Shown here: in pieces, positions 38,701 through 49,637 of the stretch
Position numbering within the stretch: position 1 is the first letter of the stretch
How the letters are laid out: each line of letters starts with the position of its first letter
Assembly (NCBI RefSeq): GCF_965363235.1
Contig: NC_134848.1
Coordinates: forward strand, 62,582,181-62,646,180
Direction of reading: 5' to 3'
Source: Mytilus galloprovincialis
Lineage: Eukaryota; Mollusca; Bivalvia; Mytilida; Mytilidae
DNA length: 64,000 nt
Position numbers and translations under genes: made by a program
The notes under the pieces: generated by a model
Told to the model about the DNA's origin: nothing
What the model saw: only the letters and a program-made list of their open reading frames with translations
The model's database searches: none

Positions 38701-41700
38701 CCCAGAGTCAATGGGAAATGGATATTAATAATGGTTAATTTGTTTAGTGTGATGGAAGTTTTGTTTGACAGTTTGACATTTTATAAGTCACATTTCACAT
38801 CTGTGTAACGGGCGTCACAAAAAAATGCTGTATATTTTTTTATTTTTCAACCTAAGTTCTTACAACTGGACGCCTGTAGAGTCAGAATTGGTAAAATACA
38901 TCAAAATGGTTGTATGTAAAAGATAAAGAATCAATAGAAAATAGATACATATAAGAATTCATTTGTATAGTGTGACAGACGTTTTGTTTGACAGTTTGAC
39001 ATTTTCCAAGTTAAATTTTACACTCATGCATGAGAATTTTAAAAGAAATGATGTACTGATAACTTTGGTACTTAATCAAAGACGTAGAACCAGCATTTCT
39101 TGCATACCACTAAATGACATTGTGTATATCAACACAGTTCGACAGGAATTATAAACTATTTATTTTAGGAAATATTGTCAAAAATAACGCCTGTTCTATA
39201 TGATTGTGGAATTTGGAACTGAATGACTCAATTTCACCTTACTATTGCACAATTTCAATGTTAGGGTAGAATAATAACAGTTCACTGGTATCATGATATT
39301 CTCTGTTCAAAACAATGAGATACATACTTGCAAATGTTTGCCCTTTATACAGGGAGGTCAAACAATAACAGTCGTTCGTTGATTAATTGTCACATAGTAA
39401 TTGGCAAAAATAGTTTCCTAGTTTTCATTAAAATATTTCATTTTAACAAACAATTATTATCAATAACTGTTACAATATCTATATCAAATATAACCATAAC
39501 ATGATACTTCGTGGTTGTATCTCGTATGAGACACTTTGTACAATCATTAAATATTAGAACGCCCGTTATTCTTGAAAAAATATTTGACCGACACTAAACT
39601 TACCCTTCTGCAAGTTACACTATCTATTTTTGACACATAGATCAATGACATAGTAATCATGTGTACCCAATTACAAAGCACATGATGTGATGATGTATAC
39701 CACTCTTTCATGTAAATATAGACAGTTTGATCGCCGTTACTTTGAAAATTTGAAATGCTTGTCTTTTGTAATATCTATGTCTGAATGCAATATTTCTTAG
39801 CAAATTTTAAAGGATTATTATTTGAGGGTTCCTGAACATTTGTAGGGTTATATTAGACATTGTACTTCAACAGTAAACAAAGTTAAAAATTAGGTCATAA
39901 TTTGACAGACAGCATAATGGACAAACAGTGATTTTTGAAGAGTTTTTTCTCAATAAATCTGCACAAATTATTCCTACTCATAGGTTTGAAGTGTTCATTG
40001 ACATGTTATTTCTCAATATTAATAAAGCTGGAGAACATGCAATTTGACAAATGGATATTCTAAATCAATTTTCTCAAAGGCCTACTAAATGTCACAAAAT
40101 GGCTGACAAAAAACATTGACATTTCAGGAAAAAATCCAATTAAAAATCGAACCACAAATAGTTAATAAATGATTTTATTTATTATATATATACACTACAA
40201 ACACCACTTTGTTTTGGTTTATGACTCTTATTTATACACATAAGTAAAGAAAATTTTCACAAGAAATGTTCGGGCGTTACTTTTTACACTTTATCTGATC
40301 TTTGCCCTATACTCCAGTGCCCAAACTCTTAATATAAGAATAACCTTTACCTAATAACAAAATAGTGTATGTGCCAAGACAGGGGCATATTATTCTGCAG
40401 TAATAATTTTTTTGTTGTATTTCATATTAGTTTTTCAGTTTGTAATTTTGTCATGTCTGTACTATGCCGTATGGGTTTTTCTAACAGTTGACGGCCATAC
40501 AAGCTCTCCATCATTTGAAATCTGATGGATAGTTGTCTCATTGATATTCATACGGCATCTACTTATTTTTCTATTACACAGCAATATTACCTTGTTAATA
40601 GATCTAGCATCTCTGTAATACAAAATCTTCATACATCTTTCTATCTGTTTTTGTGCTTCCTCTAACGTCATGTTAGGATTATTCTCATAGGCTTCTCTTA
40701 ATAAAGGCTGAAATGTATATTAGTATTTTAATGTTTTATAACCTTATACAAAATAAATATATATTTTATCAGCATATAGCAGGCCTCTACATTAACATTT
40801 TTTCTAACTTGTCCCTTCGGACAAGTGGCAAGAAAATCAGCTTGTCCGAACTCTCAACTCACTTGTCCGAATTCATAATTAAAAATCTAACATATTGATG
40901 ATTTATGCAATAATAACACTTGGGCTTTGATTGTACCTAATAAAAGGAGCATTTTGTAATGTTATATGAATACCGCATCAAAATACATTTCATTATTTCA
41001 GAATGAAAGTTTTTTTGCAAGACTGTGTTCTCTGACTCAATGTCACTATCATTTGTCAATCATTTAATCATCATTTCTTCCCAAACCACTACGTTCCCCT
41101 ATGGACCTATTCATTCTTTAGTAGTGGTATGGGTTAAACCAAGGATGTAAATACACCTGGCCACCTTGAACATGTATATGAGTAAACCTTTTTAATTTAT
41201 TGATGATGTCAAAACAAGCTTTTACAATTTATTTTGATTTGTATATACATTGATATATGATCATGAAGTACATACACATTTCACTAAAAAATCTGCCTTT
41301 TAAGTTTTTTTGTTTTTTTTCATCTTAAATTTTTATATCACATGTCATAGATTTTATCAAATAAAACCTCTTTTAATATATTGTTATGCATAAAAGCAAA
41401 ATCAAATGAAACATACTTTAATTTAATATTTTAAAGTTTAGGTAAAACTCCATATGGAGGTGCTCCTAATTCAAGGAAGCTTATACTAAGAAGATACATT
41501 AACATTGGTTTCTTTCCCCTTACTTATATCCCCCTGGTCAATGGCTGCCAGCATGTTCAATACTCCAAATCAGAGACATATAATACAAGTTTTATATGTC
41601 TCTGGTTCAATCAACGAATAATTATTTCATTAAGTATGATAAATAAAACAATCATTCATATTTTTGGGAATGTATAAGTCTTGAATTTGATCTATTTTTA

Positions 41701-44700
41701 TCTGACCTTGATTTTTTTAACTTGTCCCATCGGACAAGTAGTATGGTGAATCTACTTGCCCGACACCTGTGTGCACTTGTCCCGGACAATCGGACAAGCG
41801 TTAATGTCGAGCCCTGTATATTTGTTGTGATATTGAAGAGGAGTATTAGATTATTGTCACATAATTTAGTGTTAAAGTGCTAGTTCACAAGTCTGTAGTA
41901 CTGAGACAGGCCACCCTACCAGGACATACCAATTTCAGAGTCTTCCAGTCGGTGCCATGATACACATGTATATCATATCAGCAAGTAACTGTAGGAATTA
42001 TGATTGCATTTTATACATAGTTAACCACAAAAAGCAGAAAATTACATTTTTTTTTCGAAAAAAAGCTGGATTACCAATTCAGGAATATGATATTTGTTAT
42101 CCTTTTGTTTGATGTGTTTGATCTTTTGATTTTGCCATTTGATTAGTGACCTCCCGTTCAGATCTTTCCTTGAAGTTTGGTATTTTTGTTATTTTACTAT
42201 TTATTGTGACTTACATTTGCTATATATGCTCCATAACCAGTACAAATAGTTGGCGATTCATAAGCTACACCTATCTTGTCAACAAAACCTAAAAAGCTGT
42301 AATATATAATATGCAAATTATTGGCAATCTGTACAGTATGTTCCAACTGATAAATATTTTTTTAGATCACAGGCTGGATGTTATATCTTTAAAATTTTGG
42401 CAAACCATCAAGAAACAATGATTTTCTTTTATAAATACATGCAATATCATTGCTATAATGGAAGAAGCTATCAAAATACTTTGAATGTTTGAATTTTTTT
42501 ACTACATTTACTACTTGAAAGTACTGTATAGTATAATGACATCAATACTATGACATAAGATCTAGTGGGCAAGTAGAACTGGTTTAACCATAGCTAATTA
42601 TATATAACCAGTCATAGAAATTGGGGTTGGGCATAGTTTACAGGAACTAATTGATGATTTTTCAAATTATTACTACAAATGTACAAAAATCAACAGGACC
42701 GAATATATTTTTACAGGACTATCCTGCGCATCCTGTGCTAATTCTGAGGACTAAACCCAACTATTTTTCATGCCTGTACAAAATCAGGCTATCTGAATCA
42801 TATATTGCTTCAATTTGTTTGTGTTTTTATGCTCTTTCTTTCTGATGTAATGAGCAATAATCTCAGGTTCAAAATTGAATACTTATGGTTCTCTGTCCTG
42901 TAATCTTTCAACAATTGAATACTTACGGTTCTCTGTCCTGTAATTTTTCAACAATTGAATACTTACGGTTCTCCGTCCTGTAATCTTTCAACAATTGAAT
43001 ACTTACGGTTCTCCATCCTGTAATCTTTCAACAATTGAATACTTACGGTTCTCCGTCCTGTAATCCTCCAACAAGGAACACATTCCACAGTGGATTAAAC
43101 TGTGACCTTCTGTTATACAGTATTCTAGTCATCCATGAGTACAGTCCCCTTGGTGTGTAGCCAAAACCGTCATTTAAGCATTCTTCATCTATTCTGTAAA
43201 TATGTATGCAAAACAATTAAACATTAGTTTACATTTGAAATTAATAACTTTAATTGATTTCAATACAAATTAAACAAGCAATCCATGATTATCCTTAAAA
43301 ATGCACTCAACATGCTCAACAACACATGTTTACCAAAAATACACAACATCATCCCATATGTCATCAGAAAATGAAATGGAAATGTTTAAAATTACATCGT
43401 ACATGTACATGAAAAGCTTAAAATAATAAATTAATTCAACACAGCTACATTGTACCATATGCCTACACACACTTACATTGTATAAAAAAAATCTATGCAT
43501 TCAGTATAATTAGTTTTAATATAGTGGTTGAAGTTGTTCATGAAATATAACCAATTTATTTTTGACCAGGTTATATCAGACATACATGTATTAGATGTTT
43601 TCAGGAGTGTGATAATAAATATAGTATTAATGCTCTTGGTACACAAATTTTTCTTGTAGTTGCACAACATGTATTATAAATATATTATAAATGTGCACAA
43701 GCTTGTCAACAAGAGCTGCACAAAAATCCTGTTCTTTGTCTTAAACTTTAACAATTTTCAGCTCTAGGATTTTATTCTAAGCTGTATCAACAACAGAAAA
43801 CGTTTTCATATTGCTGCAATTTGTATCTATGGTTTAGCCATACATGTACATGACTTACACTCTTTGTTCAATAACACTCTGTAAATACTGGAAATCTGCA
43901 TAATCTCCCCCACAGCCTATGATTGTACTGTCATTAACCTTCATCACACGAGAGAGATTCCTGTACCTGGCGAGAGAGCCGTATGATCCTAACATGTCAG
44001 CAGCTATCACTACCCCACCATTAAACTTTATACCTAGGACAGACGTTCCAGTTACAGTTGGTGCTCTGAAATACAAATGAAATAAAGAAAAGAGGGTTAA
44101 GTCAAGATAATATTTAGACATCTGCAGTTTATACTAATTAAGATATACATGAAATAGTTACAACTTGTACTGAATTTTTTGTAACATTGTTATGTTTCAT
44201 TTCATAGATAGATAAATCAACAATTTGATAGTTATTGGAAAGTTCAGTTGATCTCGTCTGAGATTTGTTCTTCTTGGTCATGTTGGTGACATAAAAATTG
44301 CTTATTGATAAACCATGGATTTGTTTGGAATGCATTCTAAAACAAGTTCATCAGTTTTTTCTTGTGTTAGTGAATAAGCACATGTCTTAAGCTTTCTTTA
44401 ATTATTAATCATCATGATTATAAGATTTTTTTGTAAAAAAAAGCCTTCTTTTGAGACCAAATGAATATGATTAATTAATGATTAAATACAACACATATAC
44501 TTACACAACCTAACTTACAGTTTATTGTTCGTCATTTCTGTTATGCTTACATGTACCGGTAGGTTCATTAAATAGTGGAGATTACAGAAAATTCAGGTGG
44601 TATTCTGCTTTCAAATTGCTTAAAAGTTTTGATAGCACATCTCAAAAATATAATCAATGCAGACCACTATAGAGTTACATGTATGTCCTTCACAGGAAAA

Positions 44701-47700
44701 AAATCAACAATTATGTGCGCCTTTAGCATTTACCAGATATACATGTAACATCATTACATGTGCAAGGGGATCACTTGTATTAACATTCATCAAGCGTCTA
44801 AGTGTCATTATTTTGAAGGATAGTCTAGAAATAAGGTTTGTTCTGTAGATGCATGTACATTTTTTTGTACTTAATCATAATTTCTTAATTTCTTAATGAC
44901 AACAGTGCTGATTGTCAATTGTGAGAATTTAATTTGTCAAGACAAATAATTTGAAAAATTAGTAGAAAAAAAAAGTAGAATATTTTTTAACTAGTAAATT
45001 GTCACAGAATTGAAGATGCAGCTAAACTAATAAATGATGTTCACTCAAATGAATTTTTTGGGCAAAAATGCATCCAAGTTGAAAGGAATGCATGTCGTTT
45101 CGTAACCTGGTCGTTTCGTAACTATGTTGATTTGTAACTGAGACGTTTCATACCTGGTGTAATTATATATGGTTATAAGTGTTAGTTTAAATTAATTAGT
45201 TTAAATGAAACAGTTAAAGTTATTAATTTATAAATGATCAAATTGTTCATCTAATAATAACAATATTGTAATGTTTTTAATTTAAAACTTTCTTAAATCT
45301 TTTTAATTATTGGCTATAATTGGTAATTATGCTTAGGTGTTCTTTCTGTAGTTATAGACTCCAATATCGTCAGACTAAAAACAAGAAACATGAAAGAAAC
45401 CTAATGATGGAATAAAAAAAGATTAATAAAGAACTCAGCAACATAAAGATGAGTGGTGTCAAGTATTGGAGACAACAAAGCACGTGGCAGACAACTAAAT
45501 ACTTTGATAAGGACGGGGTACATCTAAAATGATGATGGACAATTTCAATTCTTCTATTCTATTCGCATGTGTGCAAAACTGTACTTGTTAAGGTGGCTCG
45601 GGTCTATTCGGATTTTCTATCAGAAAGGCCGTATTTTTTGTTATTTTATTCTTTAAAGAAAGTGAATGAAATTGGTCGAAAAAAAATAGGGGGTCACGGA
45701 CCATTTAAGCTCAAAATTTTACTTTTAAACAGGTATGCAAAAGGGACCATTTTTCAATGAAATGATAGGGAAAATAGAGGTGTTGACATATTTTTATCGG
45801 AATATCAAAAAAACATTCTATGACACTTGGTCCAAAACTGTAATATAGGAACTTGAAATATAGCTTTAAAGAATGTGCAAATAAAAAACATAGGTCACCG
45901 ATAAGGAAAAAAAATTATTTTGCATCAAAACCCAAATTTTGGCGGGAAAATGGTAAAACTGCGTGAAATGTCGTTTTGAGCCCTTAAAAGATACACATAA
46001 TAACGAAAATATTCTTTAAGTGACATACCTACAATGATTTAACATTTCTAATCAATCAAAATATTAAAAAAATAATTTCGAATTTACGACAAATACTTTT
46101 CGTGTACATTGTAATTCATGCGTGAAATTATGCGCAGTCGAATAGTCCCGATCCACCTTAAGTGCAAAATTTTGTGCAATCAATTATCTAATAAATAAAT
46201 ATAGATATATATATATATATGTACACCAATAGGTCTTTTTATTATTTTTAAGTAACCTACGACTCATATTATTATTATATATTGACATGGGGACGAAGTC
46301 CCCAATAACAGTAGAAAATTCAATAAAAAAAAAAAAAAAAAGATCGGAAAAATTTTCCCGATATTTTCATTGTACTAATGAACTCAAAATCGTTCAGATT
46401 TTTTTTTCTCGCGTTTTTGAATTTCCGGATCTGCGCAGAAATTTACTTTCGTTTCTGATCTTGTTTGCATTAGACTTTGAATAAAATGTATATTTATCAG
46501 TTTAAGAAAGGAACTCAATACTATTAATTCATTTTTAAAAATTGTTTATTATAAAAAAAAACGTTACCTGATGACAGCGTTTCTTTGTTTACATTGAATA
46601 TGACGTCATAACTTAAATAACGTCACAACTAAAATCCCTAACAACAGAACCAAAATCGGAAACGTTACATTCTTTGTTTACATTGAATATGACGTCATAA
46701 CGTCACAACTAAATCCTTAACAACAGAACCAAAATCGGAAACGTTACGGTATTTCCGTTTCTCTTTTTAACATGTTTGATTTATAAAAAAAAATCATACA
46801 GACTTCGTCCCCATTCACAGGTTATGCCTGCCTCATATTATTGGTTACAAAACGTCTCAGGTACGAAACGACCTAGTAAGTTACGAATCGACTAGTCCGA
46901 GATTACCCTGACGTCCAACGGCTGTTTTGCCAGACAAGCTGGGGCCGTGGGACGTCAGAAGTCGTCCCATATCAAAAAGTGGATATTTGCCCACCCAAAA
47001 AAAAATGCGCTGCTTCGTCGCTTCTGAGGCCGACTGACGGCCTTGGAATTATATAAATCGGGCATCAATCTGTTCATTTTTCATTTATCTCTTCATTTAT
47101 GTAAGTTTCACCTACCTGCCAACCTTTATTTTTCCATATTTTAACAGTTTTCACAGTGACCCATCGATTTCGACATTTTGACTTTCACTTTCAAATGGAC
47201 GTCAAGTTACGAGAGAGTTCGTGGTCTCGAGACTCAAAATATGCAAATATTTATATTTTTTCACCTCCTTTATAGGAGATCGATGTTTAACATTTAGTTC
47301 CGACCACGTTACAATCGGAAGCTCTCGGACATTTAGATAACTTGCATTGTAAATGAACGAGGTGTTACAATATAGTCATTTGCATAAATCATCACTGTTT
47401 TCTCGTGGTCACGTGATTATCTTTGAAAATGAAAGGCAAAATGCTGAAATCGATGGGTCACTGTGAAAACTGTTAAAATATGGAAAAATAAAGGTTGGCA
47501 GGTAGGTGAAACTTACATAAATGAAGAGATAAATGAAAATGAACAGATTGATGCCCGAATTATATAATTCCAAGGCCGTCAGTCGGCCTCAGAAGCGACG
47601 AAGCAGCGCATCTATTTTGGGTGGGCAAATATCCACTTTTTGATATGGGACGAGCTCTGACGTCCCACGGCCCCAGCTTGTCTGGCAAAACAGCCGTAGG

Positions 47701-48160
47701 ACGTCAGAGTAATCTGGGACTATGAATCGACTAAGTTACGAAATGACCAGGTTAGGAAACGACCTGCACCGGTCTAAAGGAGCCTGTAATTCATGTTTTC
47801 GTTTGTTACACATTTGTTTTTTTGTTCATTACTTTGTACATTAAACAGAATGGAGCCAAGAAAGAAATGATCTGTCAAACGCATAGGACATGCATGGTTT
47901 TGACCTGACTGGTAGACTAATTTCAACATTACTACCAACAATGACATATTAATGTTTCAAAATAAAGAGAAAAAAGGGGGGATTTGTAACACGGCTTGTG
48001 TACTTGTTTATTGTGAGATGCCTTACAGTGTACGTTTAGCTGCACCAATCTGTGATTGATTTTGCATTGCAGTCTGTCCTGGTCCTGGGAAATTGTAAAC
48101 GGAACCAGGAGATGGTCCATTTCTCCAAAATTCTGTAGACATCATACTCTCCGAAGTCAT
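35697..48160 (-). CDS. PSMB4: Proteasome subunit beta type-4 (20S core beta-7), 7 coding exons
   Basis: Coding exons 48027-48160, 43859-44065, 43047-43193, 42215-42296, 40591-40707, 36953-37041 and 35697-35709 splice in phase to 262 residues; the human protein, from memory, is 264. Beta-7 is a non-catalytic subunit of the 20S proteasome beta ring, in cytosol and nucleus, needed for assembly and joining of half-proteasomes. Family-specific blocks run throughout: [99 protein letters not shown]. Introns 1, 4 and 5 are filled with transposons, and exons 3 and 6 have tandemly copied 3' ends. The start was chosen as the first ATG of an exon that joins in phase. An ETS-type site lies just outside it. 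Confidence 0.96.
36438..37008 (-). repeat. Degenerate tandem copies of the PSMB4 exon 6 end
   Basis: A unit of about 70-78 bp spanning the exon 6 end and donor recurs at about 36863-36940 and, more decayed, about 36814-36862, with a fragment at 36438-36480. The nearest copy still translates to [18 protein letters not shown] and ends at AA|GTAAGT, in the same frame as the true [18 protein letters not shown]. Confidence 0.75.
36481..36618. repeat. Imperfect hairpin in the last PSMB4 intron
   Basis: Arms of about 42 bases (36481-36524 and 36577-36618; CAATATTAGGTCAATGT and its complement) around a loop of about 52 bases. It directly abuts a fragment of the exon 6-end repeat. Confidence 0.8.
36953..37041 (-). 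CDS. PSMB4: PSMB4 exon 6
   Basis: Acceptor TTTAATTTCAG|TATGAAG; encodes [18 protein letters not shown] and [11 protein letters not shown]. The frame would stop at TAA right after HLIK, but AA|GTAAGT is a perfect donor, and splicing to 35709 restores the family C terminus (K-GYE). Degenerate copies of the exon end with its donor lie downstream. Confidence 0.93.
37158..37955. mobile_element. TTAA-bordered inverted-repeat element, about 798 bp, in PSMB4 intron 5
   Basis: TTAACCCTTTCAACGCTA inverted against TAGAATTGAAATGGTTAA. The interior has a (GCT)5 tract, a poly-C run at about 37500-37526 and a GCGGCATATG/CATATGCCGC pair. No transposase recognised. Confidence 0.6.
38231..40313. mobile_element. 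About 2.1-kb TA-bordered element with 26-28-bp inverted ends, PSMB4 intron 5
   Basis: TATAGGGCAAGGATCAGATA at the left is complementary to TATCTGATCTTTGCCCTATA at the right. The interior carries several spaced copies of a GACGTCCGTCAC/GGACGTCACAAAAA motif. No transposase frame recognised. The TA border fits, but does not prove, a Tc1/mariner-type mechanism. Confidence 0.7.
40591..40707 (-). CDS. PSMB4: PSMB4 exon 5
   Basis: Acceptor ACATTTCAG|CCTTTA, donor AACAAG|GTAATA; 117 bp, phase 0 both sides, encoding [19 protein letters not shown] and [16 protein letters not shown], the conserved helix and strand of beta-7. Confidence 0.95.
40780..41816. mobile_element. hAT-like non-autonomous element, 1,037 bp, in PSMB4 intron 4
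   Basis: CAGGCCTCTACATTAAC inverted against GTTAATGTCGAGCCCTG, resembling hAT ends (CAGGGCTCGA.ATTAA). Short palindromes (ACTTGTCC..TCGGACAAGT) repeat near both ends. No intact transposase, and no clear 8-bp target duplication. Confidence 0.7.
42215..42296 (-). CDS. PSMB4: PSMB4 exon 4
   Basis: Acceptor ATATTACAG|CTTTTTAGG, donor GCAAAT|GTAAGT; 82 bp encoding [20 protein letters not shown] then YGAYIAN. It joins DGEP of exon 3, and phase 0 leaves it. Confidence 0.95.
42871..43070 (-). repeat. Five 40-bp tandem copies of the PSMB4 exon 3 end plus donor
   Basis: Units at 42871, 42911, 42951, 42991 and 43031, exactly 40 bp apart, each with the exon 3 end (GGAGAACC) and intron start. Only the 43031 unit is continuous with the exon. 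Donors are GTAAGT in the first four units read on the minus strand and ATAAGT in the last. Any downstream donor would add 40n bases and meet TAA at once. Confidence 0.93.
43047..43193 (-). CDS. PSMB4: PSMB4 exon 3
   Basis: Acceptor ATATTTACAG|AATAGATG, donor GAGAACC|GTAAGT; 147 bp, encoding [48 protein letters not shown]. The last 24 bases of the exon with the donor are copied in tandem into the intron at a 40-bp period (see repeat 42871-43070). Confidence 0.95.
43859..44065 (-). CDS. PSMB4: PSMB4 exon 2
   Basis: Acceptor TTGTATTTCAG|AGCACC, donor AAAGAGT|GTAAGT. It encodes the start of the mature beta fold, [15 protein letters not shown], then [17 protein letters not shown] and [16 protein letters not shown]. 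Conservation with vertebrate beta-7 is very high and is the main evidence for the gene. Confidence 0.97.
45588..46161. mobile_element. TTAA-flanked MITE, 574 bp (family E), in PSMB4 intron 1
   Basis: Ends TTAAGGTGGCTCGGGTCTA and its near-complement CGATCCACCTTAA; TTAA at both borders. It sits inside the larger 45093-47764 element. Confidence 0.85.
46289..46812. mobile_element. MITE with GGGGACGAAGTC ends, 524 bp
   Basis: GGGGACGAAGTC at the left is the exact complement of GACTTCGTCCCC at the right. Inside lie two tandem copies of about 90 bp (about 46576-46750) with TTTACATTGAATATGACGTC and CAGAACCAAAATCGGAAACG. Confidence 0.75.
46893..47722. mobile_element. Foldback element, 830 bp, about 300-bp arms, 9-bp target duplication
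   Basis: Arms 46893-47193 and 47423-47722 are near-identical inverted copies (TAGTCC.AGATTAC at the tip, CTGACGTCC, CCCATCGATTTC inward). CGAATCGAC (46884-46892) and TGAATCGAC (47723-47731) flank it. Long inverted ends and 9-bp duplications are typical of Mutator-like elements. Confidence 0.82.
48027..48160 (-). CDS. PSMB4: PSMB4 exon 1
   Basis: ATG at 48160-48158; 44 codons plus two bases, donor ACACT|GTAAGG. It encodes [19 protein letters not shown] and the rest of the variable N-terminal prosegment up to AAKRT, matching the layout of the human N terminus (Trp followed by GGPAPG). Phase 2 out. Confidence 0.88.
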
Positions 48161-48165
48161 CTTTT

Positions 48166-48174
48166 ACCGGAAGT
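48166..48174 (+). promoter_or_regulatory. ETS/GABP-type site at the PSMB4 5' end
   Basis: ACCGGAAGT directly upstream of the PSMB4 start codon, within the expected 5' UTR or core promoter. ETS sites near the start are common in TATA-less housekeeping promoters. The match is to the consensus only. Confidence 0.45.
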
Positions 48175-48557
48175 GGATACCGACTGCATTACTCTCTAAA
48201 TTTATCAAATCAAATGTTAGTAAATGAAGTGAATTTTGCAATGCAAAATACGACAAAATATTAATGTTAAGTTCAAAAACCTCTATACACCTAAAGTTTC
48301 ATTCAGAATAATAAGGAATATGCTTAAAGACTAAGTCCTTCTAAGGGAGGTAACTAAAAGTGACAAAATGAAAGTAGGAGGAGCGAACAAAACAAAAAAT
48401 GTTGCGAAAAACGAATAGCTACTGATTTTATTTTATATAACTCAAAAATAGTCGGGCCATCTTGTAACGTAAGCTTGAATGTAAATAATTTTAAGCATCT
48501 GTATCTCGTTAAAATGGTATTCCCAATGGGCAAGGGAAAAAACATAGGCATTGAGCC

Positions 48558-48647
48558 ACAGGCACTTGTTTCTATCCATTGGAAGACCCACTATCAACGT
48601 ATTTACGTTGATAGTGGGTCTTCCAATGGATAGAAACAAGTGCCTGT
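48558..48647. repeat. Perfect 90-bp hairpin flanked by a 9-bp direct repeat
   Basis: 44-base arms (ACAGGCACTTGTTTCTATCC...) around a TT loop. GCATTGAGC lies at 48548-48556 and again at 48648-48656. It sits about 400 bp upstream of the PSMB4 start codon. Confidence 0.9.
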
Positions 48648-49226
48648 GCATTGAGCTTCCAAATTATTTTTTATGGGGACTAGGATGGAAAATTTTGAAC
48701 TGCATTTTCTAGTTGTAAATCTCTGTCCTGCCTTTTTATGAGGGTACCAATTCCCTTCAACGCCTTGCTTCATATGGTAATTTAGCTTACCATTAATGTC
48801 AAATTGGTTTAAATTTTTTCTGCAATACCATCGAGTACTGGGATTCGAAGTCGTCCCAGAAAAAAAAAAGCCTTGCCAGACGTGCTAATTATTTGGACTA
48901 GTGATTCGTCAACATATCGTTATTGTGATTCCTCATAGGTCTCAAATAGTTATCGTAATGGTTATTTTTTGAAAAAAATTTAATTACAATGATTTGTCAA
49001 AACATTTCACTTTTATTTTATCATCATGCATCAAAAATTACTGTTAATATCATTTGGCAAAAATTTTAACTTTAATCATCATAAAAGTACTTCAGTTACG
49101 ACCATTTTTATGCCCCACCTACGATAGTAGAGGGGCATTATGTTTTCTGGTCTGTGCCTCCGTTCGTTCGTTCGTCCGTCCGTCTGTGCGTCCGTTCGCT
49201 TCAGGTTAAAGTTTTTGGTCGAGGTA

Positions 49227-49637
49227 CCCCTGTGAGATGATAATGAATAATTCATGAATATGCATGAACATTTCATGAACTGTTCATGAACAGATTTCAT
49301 GAACAGTTCATCATATCTTCATGAACATTTGATGAGCAATTCATGAACTGAAAATCGACAGTAATGTTCATGAACTTTAATGTTCATGAACAATTCATGA
49401 ACAAGAAAGGGTTCATGATCATTGTTGTTCATGAACATTTAAATGTTCATGAACCTTTCTTGTTCATGAATTGTTCATGAACATTAAAGTTCATGAACAT
49501 TACTGTCGATTTTCAGTTCATGAATTGCTCATCAAATGTTCATGAAGATATGATGAACTGTTCATGAAATCTGTTCATGAACAGTTCATGAAATGTTCAT
49601 GCATATTCATGAATTATTCATTATCATCTCACAGGGG
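49227..49637. mobile_element. Giant palindromic element, 411 bp, TA target site
   Basis: The whole stretch is a near-perfect palindrome centred at 49432, bounded by TA on each side (TACCCCTGTGAGATGA at the left, its complement at the right). It is built of many TTCATGAA-type short palindromes. No coding. Confidence 0.92.

Larger units (their letters stand above)
45093..47764. mobile_element. Composite 2.7-kb inverted-repeat element in PSMB4 intron 1
   Basis: Left end TGTCGTTTCGTAACCTGG and right end CCAGGTTAGGAAACGACC are inverted, with GTCGTTTCGTAAC-like units repeated inward. TGCA flanks both sides. Three other elements (45588-46161, 46289-46812, 46893-47722) are nested in it. Confidence 0.7.

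Noticed and set aside
46287-46484. 65-codon plus frame starting in a GGGGACGAAGTC MITE
   Set aside because: Contained in a non-coding MITE, with a long poly-A run producing the Lys stretch.
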